Origin: Candidatus Solincola jinzensis
Lineage (GTDB): Bacteria; Actinomycetota; Geothermincolia; Geothermincolales; RBG-13-55-18
NCBI GenBank assembly: GCA_015711875.1
Contig: JACVJG010000168.1
Span: 1 to 6,679 of the forward strand
Reading direction: 5' to 3'
DNA: 6,679 nucleotides
Positions 1 to 5,325 of the stretch are shown here, one piece after another. The notes under the pieces were generated by a model. The model saw only the letters and a program-made list of their open reading frames with translations, was not told where the DNA came from and did not search any database. A program made the translations under genes and the position numbers. Each line of letters opens with the position of its first letter. Position 1 is the stretch's first letter.

Positions 1-303
1 GATTACTCCTCCGAGCAGAAAGGACCCGAGCACCACGATAAGGGCGGATAGCCAAAGGCGGTCAAGGGCTATATTCACCAGGAGGATCACCACCGCGATG
101 ATGTATACAGCGGCAACGGCGGCCAGCATCAGCCCAAAAACGGCGATGCCTGCCCCTATGCCTATGCGCGTGGCGGCCTCTTTTGCTTTATCGCGCAAAG
201 CCGCCCCCTCCGGACCCTTGAGCCTCTCGAGCTGCTCGCGCATCCTGGCACCCAGCTCCGCCATACGCTGCAGCCGCTGCTTCATCTCTGGAAGTCCGCT
301 CAC
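1..303 (-). CDS. Holin-like small membrane protein (actinobacterial Holin-X / phage holin family), 3' end outside window
   Basis: The reading frame is open from a GTG at 303 to the window edge, giving 101 residues without a stop. The GTG is chosen because GAAAGGAGG (320-312) lies 8 bases upstream; the nearby ATG at 311 hits a stop after three codons. Residues 1-50 are charged and helical, with MKQRLQRMAELGARMREQLE near the start, and would sit in the cytoplasm. Two hydrophobic segments follow, about residues 53-80 and from 84 onward (RLWLSALIVVLGSFLLGG). A basic amphipathic N-terminus plus two adjacent membrane helices fits the Holin-X / holin superfamily III family common in Actinomycetota chromosomes, usually outside prophages. 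Cellular role is unknown and lysis is not implied. It is divergent from the 545-958 gene. The family call rests on pattern, not a search. Confidence 0.7.
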   Translation of the reverse strand, partial: MSGLPEMKQRLQRMAELGARMREQLERLKGPEGAALRDKAKEAATRIGIGAGIAVFGLMLAAVAAVYIIAVVILLVNIALDRLWLSALIVVLGSFLLGGVI

Positions 304-356
304 AAAACCATCCTCCTTTCTCCCTAGGGAAGCGGCGTGCGGCCGGTAGCCGCCAC

Positions 357-372
357 GAAAGACGCGTCTTTC
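357..372. repeat. Perfect 16-bp palindrome GAAAGACGCGTCTTTC, candidate operator
   Basis: GAAAGACG is followed directly by its own reverse complement CGTCTTTC, with no spacer and no mismatch. It lies between the divergent genes, in the predicted leader of the holin-like gene. With no loop it is poorly suited to an RNA hairpin, so a dimeric repressor site is the likelier use. A second, shorter palindrome TCCCTAGGGA (321-330) sits just upstream of the ribosome binding site, and a 5-bp stem (339-343 with 349-353) lies between them. Confidence 0.5.
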
Positions 373-432
373 AGCTTCCCGTATAAAGCCCCTCCCGTTT
401 ATGATCATGCCGCTAAAGCCGTGGACGCGCTC

Positions 433-465
433 ATTATATACCAAGCCTTTCCTCCCATACCAAGC
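433..465 (-). promoter_or_regulatory. Candidate promoter for the holin-like gene, with overlapping direct repeat
   Basis: On the minus strand a perfect TATAAT occupies 438-433. There is no good -35 at 16-18 bases; the best partner is TTGGTA (463-458) at a long 19-base spacing. A start near 426 would give a leader of about 120 bases before the GTG at 303, containing two palindromes. A direct repeat covers the -35 zone and abuts the -10, so a bound activator or repressor could compensate for the weak -35. The -10 is seen; its use is inferred. Confidence 0.45.
438..465. repeat. 9-bp direct repeat ATACCAAGC, 19-base period, over a promoter
   Basis: ATACCAAGC occurs at 438-446 and again, exactly, at 457-465, separated by ten bases. 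A 19-base period is close to two helical turns, so both copies face the same side of the DNA. That arrangement is common for direct-repeat operators. One copy touches the leftward -10 box and the other lies in its -35 zone. No protein in the window is an evident DNA-binding regulator for it. Confidence 0.5.
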
Positions 466-532
466 ATTTCTTCTCCGCGACGTCCGCGCTTACCTCCCCT
501 GTTACGCCGTTTCCCAGGAGCGCATTTGCGGG

Positions 533-545
533 TATACTTTGCTTA
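533..545 (+). promoter_or_regulatory. TATACT -10 box placed for a leaderless mRNA
   Basis: TATACT at 533-538 is followed by six bases and then the ATG at 545. Transcription would therefore begin at or next to the A of the start codon. No Shine-Dalgarno sequence lies within 15 bases upstream of that ATG, as expected for a leaderless message. The -35 zone (about 510-515, TTTCCC) is poor. Leaderless mRNAs are common in Actinomycetota; the assignment here is inferred from spacing alone. Confidence 0.45.
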
Positions 546-958
546 TGGCGCAAGCCAACTGGATAATCCTTCTTCATTTCTTGTTGTTGTGGGGCAGCGT
601 GATAACCGGCCTGGCCTCGCAATGGCACATACCCCTGCCTTTCGCGGTATCCATACCTTTGGGGACCATGATATGGCTGCTGGGTGTGCTCTATAACCTG
701 AGCACCCTGAGGCGTCATCGCCTCAACCCGGAAGCGCGACGCACGGCGCTTCAGAGGCGCGCTTATCAGAGAATAGCCGCGAGGACGGTGATGAACCTCG
801 GAGTCGGCTTGGCCTCCCGCTCATGGCTGACCCTGATCGTGAGCGTCCTCCTCATACCCCTCTACGCAAACGCGGCCAGGCGGAGGCAGCAATACCTGGA
901 CTATCTTCGTACCGGCATGATGAGCGACGCTTTCCCGCACCGTATAACGCGGCGATGA
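545..958 (+). CDS. Small multi-pass membrane protein of unknown function, 137 residues
   Basis: The open frame extends upstream to 401, but the ATG at 545 is preferred. Hydrophobic coding character begins there (MAQANWIILLHFLLLWG), and a TATACT box lies six bases upstream, where it would be odd inside a gene. Predicted membrane segments are about residues 6-23, 31-51 and 82-107. A basic loop (RRHRLNPEARRTALQRR, about 56-72) separates the second and third, and the tail is Arg-rich. The third segment (NLGVGLASRSWLTLIVSVLL) followed by a charged RRRQQYL stretch recalls the C-terminal half of isoprenylcysteine-methyltransferase-like membrane proteins. The usual YxxxRHPxY motif is not seen, so that enzyme function is not assigned. 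It is divergent from the holin-like gene and convergent with the glycosidase, with 34 bases between stop codons. Confidence 0.6.
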   Translation: MAQANWIILLHFLLLWGSVITGLASQWHIPLPFAVSIPLGTMIWLLGVLYNLSTLRRHRLNPEARRTALQRRAYQRIAARTVMNLGVGLASRSWLTLIVSVLLIPLYANAARRRQQYLDYLRTGMMSDAFPHRITRR

Positions 959-969
959 CGCGCTTTTTT
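948..969 (+). terminator. Weak intrinsic terminator candidate overlapping the stop codon
   Basis: CGCG (948-951) can pair with CGCG (959-962) around a 7-base loop that includes the TGA stop, and a run of six T (964-969) follows after one base. The stem is only 4 bp, so this is a marginal terminator. It is placed correctly for the end of the 137-residue gene and before the convergent glycosidase gene. Confidence 0.3.
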
Positions 970-992
970 CCCCTGCTTTCCGGTTTACCGGC

Positions 993-2336
993 TCAGGGTG
1001 CCGCTGCCCGCGGCCAGAAGCGGGTCATCATATCCAGCGTTAAGGCGGGCCAGCAGAAATCGCGAATCCTTTTTCCCTCCCCGCTGCGGGAATCATAGAA
1101 CTCGTAGAATCCCTCCCGCAGCACCATGCGCACCACGCGACGCGTGAGCTCCCTTGCCTCCTCAACATACCCGTACTCCGCAAGGCTTATGGAGAGCATC
1201 CAGGAAAAATTGACCCACACACAATGTCCGGACCAAAGGTGGCGGTCTACCCAGGGGCCGGCGCCTATGAGCTCGCATTCGGGATTGAAGGGAACCGGGT
1301 ACGGCGTCCAGAAAGCACTTTCATCCAAGAGATGGCTCTCGATCATCCTGCGCGCGCGGTCTGGCGGACACAAGCCGGTGAAGAGCGGGAGCAGCGAGGC
1401 GGCGGTCCGCCTCCTCGCCATGCGCGGGTGCCGGAAGCCGAATCGAGGGAAATAGCACCCCTGTCGCTCATCCCAGCAAAGGGCATCCAGCGCGTCCATG
1501 ATTTCCCGCGCCCTCCTCCTGTACTCGCCCTCCTCGCTCCTTCTTCCCAGCTCTCCCGCCAGGAAGGCCATGCTGCGGCAGGCGCGCGCGGTTATGGAAT
1601 TCATGGTGAGATCCTCGCAAAAGAAACGGTCGGCCGTTGCCAGGCGGCGAGGCTTCCACCGCAAGGCGCGGTTGAAGGCATAAAGCAACGTGGGGTATAC
1701 CTCCGCGCGCAGGGGAGCGGTGAGACCGCGGTCCCGCAATCCCATGGCCGCGAAAAACTGTGGCGATAGGTCGGTGCCGGTCTCCCAGGGATGAAATACC
1801 GCCACCAGGCCGTCCCCCCGCAGGTTGCGCGATCTGAGAAGGTAATCCAGGCAACGGCGCAACGAGCTCCATATGCGCTTCAGCCATGCGTTATCGCCGC
1901 AGCGCCGGTAAACCATCTCCACCGCGTAATGGTATATGGGCGGATCTACCATGAAGGAGGCTCCCCTGCCGTCGAATTCCCATTTCACCAAGCGTGTCTC
2001 CAGGCCCCTCAGCCAGCGGTGTTGGCAGCGGTTGGGAAGCAGCACCTCGTGGGGAAGATGCCCGTCCACGCTCACCTGGCGCATGAGGGTCTCCAGCTCT
2101 CGCCGCGCCCGCGAGGTATCCAGAACGGACATGGCCACGGCATGAAAACCGCTGTCCCAGGCAAAAAGGGACGGGTAGTGAAGATAAGAGGGCATGTGAT
2201 AATAGATGTCCCCCATCTCCACCTCGTTGGCGGCGAACACGCGCCTCGATTTCTCAACCAGTATTTCCCAGTCGCGGCGCTCGAGGGCGGCACTATTCCC
2301 CGCTTTCGCCGCCTGACCCACCGTCTCCGCCGTCAT
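993..2336 (-). CDS. Glycoside hydrolase, GH63 / MGH1-like (alpha/alpha)6 barrel, 447 residues
   Basis: This is probably a soluble alpha-glycosidase of the mannosylglycerate / glucosylglycerate hydrolase-like branch of GH63; no signal peptide is visible. Family signatures appear in order: FAWDSGFHAV (58-67); QVSVDGHLPHEVLLPN (87-102), where this family has a DGxxPH segment; a DPPIYHYAVEMVYRRCGD segment (131-148); HPWETGTDLSP (182-192), equivalent to the usual WESGxDNSP with Asp189 as likely general acid; WSGHCVWVNFSWML (368-381); and FYEFYDSRSGEG (410-421) then DFCWPALTLDMM. Glu412 or Glu420 is the likely base. The length suits a single catalytic domain. GGGGAGG lies 5 bases before the ATG at 2336, fixing the start. 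Substrate is uncertain: compatible-solute glycosides, trehalose-like sugars or glycans all fit. TDLSP replacing the usual DNSP may alter specificity. No neighbouring sugar genes help. Confidence 0.85.
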   Translation of the reverse strand: MTAETVGQAAKAGNSAALERRDWEILVEKSRRVFAANEVEMGDIYYHMPSYLHYPSLFAWDSGFHAVAMSVLDTSRARRELETLMRQVSVDGHLPHEVLLPNRCQHRWLRGLETRLVKWEFDGRGASFMVDPPIYHYAVEMVYRRCGDNAWLKRIWSSLRRCLDYLLRSRNLRGDGLVAVFHPWETGTDLSPQFFAAMGLRDRGLTAPLRAEVYPTLLYAFNRALRWKPRRLATADRFFCEDLTMNSITARACRSMAFLAGELGRRSEEGEYRRRAREIMDALDALCWDERQGCYFPRFGFRHPRMARRRTAASLLPLFTGLCPPDRARRMIESHLLDESAFWTPYPVPFNPECELIGAGPWVDRHLWSGHCVWVNFSWMLSISLAEYGYVEEARELTRRVVRMVLREGFYEFYDSRSGEGKRIRDFCWPALTLDMMTRFWPRAAAP

Positions 2337-2648
2337 CGTTTCCTCCCCATCTCCAGGAGCGCTGAGCGGCCGCCCTCCTTTCCGCGACCTTCATTCCATG
2401 CATCGGCTTCCGGAAAGGCGGGATGAAGCATTGAGCACCATGGCCTGGCGCGTATGACGCGTGGGGGCGGGGGCCAAAGCGTTGATGGAGAACGCCATGC
2501 CGGGATGGAAGACCGTTCCGCGTGCCGCGCCGGTTATCTCCTTTGGGTAAGGGAGATTCGCACGCCCAAGTGCTGCCGGGGTTCTCCATGTCGCGGCAGG
2601 TCGATCCGCCCAGAGCGGGAAAAGGCCGTATGCCGGGCCTTGCTATAG

Positions 2649-2699
2649 CGTTCTTCAAAACGCCCTTTCACGCGGGCGTTTTGCGCTCAGGCAAGAACG
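2649..2699. terminator. Strong two-part hairpin, possible bidirectional terminator
   Basis: AAAACGCCC (2657-2665) pairs perfectly with GGGCGTTTT (2674-2682) around an 8-base loop. Outside it, CGTTCTT (2649-2655) pairs with AAGAACG (2693-2699) across a one-sided internal loop. Because the inner stem begins with A4 and ends with T4, it reads as a GC stem with a short U tract on both strands. It lies about 190 bases past the stop of the 75-residue gene and could end its transcript. The short T run keeps confidence moderate. Confidence 0.45.
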
Positions 2700-2790
2700 T
2701 ACGGACCGATGCGCTGAGCCCATCGGCAACACGCCATCTCATGCGGTCATGCGGGATCACTGATGACGGGCTGCCACGGCCAGGCTTAAC

Positions 2791-2840
2791 AGGTACGGGG
2801 ACGCTTCGCGTTCTCAAGTAGCGTTTCGCGCTCTCTTGTC
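2791..2840. repeat. Degenerate 20-base tandem repeat next to AGGTACGGGGACG, possible REP-like remnant
   Basis: CGCTTCGCGTTCTCAAGTA (2802-2820) is followed by CGTTTCGCGCTCTCTTGTC (2822-2840), matching at 14 of 19 positions. The first unit contains the mini-hairpin ACGC-TTC-GCGT. AGGTACGGGGACG (2791-2803) leads in, and a GTAG tetranucleotide (2818-2821) precedes the second unit. GTAG followed by a small palindrome is the layout of REP elements mobilised by REP-associated tyrosine transposases. No transposase is present, so this is only a resemblance. Confidence 0.25.
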
Positions 2841-2870
2841 TGGCGCGTGACGGCATAGGCGAGGTGCCCT

Positions 2871-3098
2871 TCAGGCCTGGGGAGGCCTCTCGTACGCAGG
2901 AACCCCGTACACCTTCTCGTAAGCCCTGCACCAGGGGCACACCTTCATGCGGGACTCCATCTTAACCATCCAGTAGAAAAAGCCTTTTCCCTTCTCCCTG
3001 CCCAGCTTGCAGACCGTGCACTTGTTCTTGCACATATCCGCCCGCCTGAGCGTCTTCTCGTCGAACTGCGCGGCCTCAGGTCTTTCCTTCTCCGCCAT
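2871..3098 (-). CDS. Cys-rich small protein, putative metal-binding (CxxxCxxC...CxxC), 75 residues
   Basis: The start at 3098 is preferred over an in-frame start at 3140 because AAAGGAG lies 5 bases before it and the extra residues are low-complexity (EKGEKGEE). Five cysteines are arranged C23-x3-C27-x2-C30 and C54-x2-C57 (VCPWC), a pattern able to hold Zn or possibly an Fe-S centre. Between the pairs is a basic, aromatic stretch (GKGFFYWMVKMESRMK), and the tail RAYEKVYGVPAYE is Tyr-rich. The N-terminal 20 residues are charged and probably disordered. There is no signal peptide. I do not recognise a named family. The 348-residue CxxC protein is next upstream on the same strand, 240 bases away; a shared process is possible but unproven. 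Confidence 0.65.
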   Translation of the reverse strand: MAEKERPEAAQFDEKTLRRADMCKNKCTVCKLGREKGKGFFYWMVKMESRMKVCPWCRAYEKVYGVPAYERPPQA

Positions 3099-3145
3099 CT
3101 CCTCTCCTTTCTCGCCCTTCTCGGGCGGCACAACCCGCACCCGAT

Positions 3146-3174
3146 GTTATCGTGATCACTCCATGCGGTGTCCT
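3146..3174 (-). promoter_or_regulatory. Candidate promoter of the Cys-rich small protein gene
   Basis: AGGACA (3174-3169) and GATAAC (3151-3146) on the minus strand are exactly 17 bases apart and match the -35 and -10 consensus at four of six positions each. A start near 3139 would leave a leader of about 40 bases before the ATG at 3098. The 8-bp palindrome GTGATCAC (3152-3159) sits in the spacer against the -10, where a repressor could act. Confidence 0.35.
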
Positions 3175-3338
3175 GGGCTCTTCTCTTCCCCTTCGAGAGC
3201 GGGCAATTCACGCGGGATAACTGTACCGACATGCCTTCCCCGCCTGCGCCGCTTCTCTCCCTGTAAAAGCTACCGCGACCATCAAGCCCACCCGCGGCCC
3301 CGGCTTTTCAGGGGCGCCGGAAACGCGTCCTTCCTTCC

Positions 3339-4385
3339 CTATGGAGCGAGGGTTTCCCCCTTCACCAGCACCGTCCCCTTCTCAGGGACCTCCCACGTGA
3401 TCCGTTTCCCTTCCCCGCCATAAACGGCGGCTACCATCCCCGCCACCATGGGCGCGTTGAAAGCGTTGCGGACCAGCACCCCCGCCTTTAACTCGCCCTC
3501 ATCCGGGCGTTCCCGGTCGGGGACCCCGAATCCGCGCAGCTTCATGAAGGCGAGGTCGCAAAGAAAGGAGGGGGGGTGTTCCCGCGCCAGCCTGGAATAA
3601 TAATCGGCGGTGAATTCGTTGACCATGCGGGGGATCTCCTCGCCGATCTCCCTTTCCAGCTCCCGCAACACCGTGTTCACCCCTTCCACGTTTATGTAGA
3701 TGATCCATTCTCCCGTGTTGCGGTCTATGATCTTGCCCTGGTCGAGATCCCATCGGAAGTCGCCTATGCCGAGCGGCACCCCGCACTTCGCGCAACGCTC
3801 ATACCCAGCCCGGGCCGGCACCTCCGCCGTCTTCTCCAGCTCCAGTCGCTCCTCCACGGGAAGGCTCTCGTCCACGGAAAGCTCCGCGTACCACGCCTCG
3901 CCTATGCTGCCGTAAACCGGTCGCGCCCGCTTCCTCTCCAGGCTCTCGAAGGCCCCGCATACGTCGCCGACGAAGAGCACGGGATGATAGACGGGAAAGG
4001 CCCTGCCGATGAACTTCTTCCCCGGCCGGTAATCCAGCAGCTGCGCCTTGGCCAGCCCGATGGTGGCCGCCTGGCGAATCATGACCAGGTAGCCCAGCCT
4101 GCGGAAAGGGCTCAAGCGGATAATCCTGCCCGCGAAACCGGATACCACGTCATCCACGTATAGCTTGGCATCTCGGCGCTTGGCGTCGATGAGGATGCGG
4201 TCAAGGGGGATCCCCAATGTTTCCTCTATCCTCTCCAGCACCCCGGCGAAGGCGTCCCGCTCGATCATGATCGCTCTCGCCGCGCCCATACGGCTTTCCA
4301 GGATGCCGTCATCCCTCCAGCGATGCATGAAAGCTATGCGGTTGGGGACCCCGCAAGCCGGACAACCCTTGAATGAAGCAAACAT
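3339..4385 (-). CDS. Uncharacterised protein with two tandem CxxCGVP modules, 348 residues
   Basis: The function is unknown. The ATG at 4385 follows a purine-rich GAGGGGGT about 6 bases upstream. C8-x2-C11-GVP and C198-x2-C201-GVP each look like half of a Zn knuckle. What follows aligns between the two: an RW motif (22-23 and 211-212), a short strand pair, then an amphipathic helix (AGVLERIEETLG, 47-58; NTVLRELEREIG, 237-248). The distance from the first Cys to the Gly ending that helix is 50 residues in both. Later, YHPVLFVGDVCGAF (133-146) resembles FNAPMVAGMVAAVY (309-322). The protein is therefore probably two diverged copies of a roughly 150-170-residue module. There is no signal peptide and no membrane segment; a cytosolic ligand-binding or regulatory role is a guess. 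It starts 60 bases past rnpB on the same strand. Confidence 0.75.
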   Translation of the reverse strand: MFASFKGCPACGVPNRIAFMHRWRDDGILESRMGAARAIMIERDAFAGVLERIEETLGIPLDRILIDAKRRDAKLYVDDVVSGFAGRIIRLSPFRRLGYLVMIRQAATIGLAKAQLLDYRPGKKFIGRAFPVYHPVLFVGDVCGAFESLERKRARPVYGSIGEAWYAELSVDESLPVEERLELEKTAEVPARAGYERCAKCGVPLGIGDFRWDLDQGKIIDRNTGEWIIYINVEGVNTVLRELEREIGEEIPRMVNEFTADYYSRLAREHPPSFLCDLAFMKLRGFGVPDRERPDEGELKAGVLVRNAFNAPMVAGMVAAVYGGEGKRITWEVPEKGTVLVKGETLAP

Positions 4386-4440
4386 CCTCGCACCCCCTCG
4401 GCTCCCGACCTCAGCAGACTATCCCCGCTCGATGCATACG

Positions 4441-4458
4441 AAAAAGAGGGAGCCGGCC
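4441..4458 (-). terminator. Weak U-tract directly after rnpB P1
   Basis: Five T (4445-4441, minus strand) follow the 3' strand of P1 with no gap. P1 is a long-range helix rather than a local hairpin, so termination may be inefficient or rely on processing. The coding sequence of the 348-residue protein begins 60 bases beyond the end of rnpB, so readthrough could supply its transcript. Confidence 0.3.
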
Positions 4459-4833
4459 TGTAAGCCGGATTCTGTGCCCGGGACGAGCCGGGCGGTGGTC
4501 ATCCATCTAGGACCGCCGTTACCGGCGGCCTCCAGCGGCCTACCCGAGCCTCGAACGCCGCGGGCCACGGCATCGGCTCCTATTTGGCCTTGCTCCGGGA
4601 GGGGTTTACCAAGCCAGCCCCGTCACCGGGGCTGCTGGTGGGCTCTTACCCCACCTTTTCACCCTTGCCTGCCGGCGCCGCATGCGTATAAGCGCCGGCC
4701 GGCGGTTTCCCTTTCTGTGGCACTTTCCGTCGGGTCACCCCGCCTGGGCGTTACCCAGCTCCCTGCCCTGTGGAGTCCGGACTTTCCTCGCGCGCGCCAA
4801 AGGCGCGCCCGCGACCACCCGGCCGACTCCCTC
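4446..4833 (-). ncRNA. rnpB: RNase P RNA, bacterial type A
   Basis: This is the catalytic RNA of RNase P, which cuts the 5' leader from precursor tRNAs. The 13-base ends pair as helix P1 (4821-4833 with 4446-4458) with a single G-U wobble, which sets the boundaries. The conserved 5' block GAGGAAAGTCCGGACTCC lies at 4789-4772 and the matching 3' block ACAGAATCCGGCTTACAG at 4475-4458; together they form the P4 core. P2 and P3 follow P1, with P3 a GC stem closed by a TTT loop. GGTAAACCC (4610-4602) is the L15 element that pairs with the tRNA CCA end, and GGAGCAAGGCCAAATAGG follows it, as in type A RNAs. The 388-base length is typical, and the actinobacterial-style GGTCGCG...CGCGAGGAAAG segment supports the lineage call. 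Confidence 0.97.
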
Positions 4834-4840
4834 GTATAGG

Positions 4841-4869
4841 ATTATCGGTGGTGCGAAAAAGGGCGTCAA
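4841..4869 (-). promoter_or_regulatory. rnpB promoter, near-consensus sigma-70 type
   Basis: On the minus strand TTGACG (4869-4864) and GATAAT (4846-4841) are separated by exactly 17 bases, each differing from consensus at one position. Seven bases then lead to the G at 4833 that begins helix P1. This is the best promoter in the window and agrees independently with the folded 5' end. Its -35 box contains the TGA stop (4868-4866) of the upstream 94-residue gene. Confidence 0.85.
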
Positions 4870-5150
4870 CTCCCGCGCTGCTTCCTCTCCTCTTCTTCGG
4901 CCATCTCGATGAACTGAGCCCAGTTCTCGCTCATCTTGGCCTCGCTCTCGAAGCGGCCCATGGGAGTGATCACCGGGCGTGGCCCGCTCCCGTCCCATTC
5001 CCTTTCCGCGGGCTCGAAGGAGTGCCCAGTGACCTTGCCTTCCTCGTCGAAATGGAACCATACCCTTTGGGTGGGGCTTTCGTCCGGAGAGAGAAAGGCC
5101 TTCATGGTGAAAAGGTGCTGTGTTTTGAGGTAATCGCGTACCGCCGACAT
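4866..5150 (-). CDS. Small acidic protein of unknown function, 94 residues
   Basis: The ATG at 5150 has a very good Shine-Dalgarno sequence, GGGAGGTGA, 5 bases upstream, the main support for a real gene. The product is soluble-looking with no cysteines, no signal peptide and no membrane helix. Residues 12-48 suggest beta strands separated by turns (KAFLSPDESPTQRVWFHFDEEGKVTGHSFEP), followed by a Pro/Gly-rich linker (about 53-65). A highly acidic helix comes next (residues 68-91, including WAQFIEMAEEEERKQRG). I do not recognise a family. The TGA stop lies within the -35 hexamer of rnpB, so transcription through this gene should cross the rnpB promoter. The amidohydrolase gene ends 175 bases upstream on the same strand. 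Confidence 0.65.
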   Translation of the reverse strand: MSAVRDYLKTQHLFTMKAFLSPDESPTQRVWFHFDEEGKVTGHSFEPAEREWDGSGPRPVITPMGRFESEAKMSENWAQFIEMAEEEERKQRGS

Positions 5151-5206
5151 CGCTCACCTCCCCGATCACGTGAACCGAAGCAACGGCGCGCCATGCGCCC
5201 AGAACG

Positions 5207-5212
5207 ATGATA
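5207..5212 (-). promoter_or_regulatory. Possible -10 box for the 94-residue gene
   Basis: TATCAT (5212-5207, minus strand) would place a transcript start near 5200, about 50 bases before the ATG at 5150. There is no recognisable -35 at the right distance. It is listed because this 175-base gap is otherwise featureless apart from a 10-base direct repeat at 5285-5324. Confidence 0.2.
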
Positions 5213-5325
5213 TCACAGCCTCAAGGCGTGGGGTTTCCGGCGTTAAGCGAAGCGTGTCACCGCCGCCATGGTCGCGCCTGAAGGCAAAGCCAAGGCATGA
5301 TCGACCGACGGGCCCAAAGCCAAGC

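Larger units (their letters stand above)
2337..2870. other. 534-base intergenic region with hairpins and short repeats, no convincing gene
   Basis: This long gap separates the Cys-rich 75-residue gene from the glycosidase. Open frames here (for example 2293-2658 minus) have low-complexity Gly/Arg/Pro-rich products, no family character and no matching ribosome binding site. Structure present: a two-part hairpin at 2649-2699, a 6-bp stem CCGATG/CATCGG (2706-2711 with 2721-2726), and a degenerate tandem repeat at 2802-2840. I found no strong promoter for the glycosidase and no riboswitch consensus I recognise. Confidence 0.6.

Noticed and set aside
980..991. CCGG-TTTA-CCGG as the glycosidase terminator
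   Set aside because: It is a 4-bp stem with no U tract on the minus strand; too weak to call.
1224..2426. Two plus-strand frames (1224-1769 and 1791-2426) opposite the glycosidase
   Set aside because: They arise from GC-rich codon structure on the other strand, show no family signature and lack start signals.
2293..2658. Minus-strand frame of 121 codons upstream of the glycosidase
   Set aside because: The product is low-complexity (GGNDDGGDGGSGGESGE tail) and overlaps the glycosidase start in another frame.
3297..3315. Hairpin GCCCC/GGGGC after the 348-residue gene as a terminator
   Set aside because: The stem is 5 bp with no following T run on the minus strand, so an intrinsic terminator is not supported.
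3576..4163. Plus-strand frame of 195 codons opposite the 348-residue gene
   Set aside because: It is an antisense shadow; the minus-strand frame has conserved CxxC motifs and a ribosome binding site.
4165..5169. Open frames running through the RNase P RNA on both strands
   Set aside because: The region is a structural RNA with matched conserved blocks; these frames are incidental.
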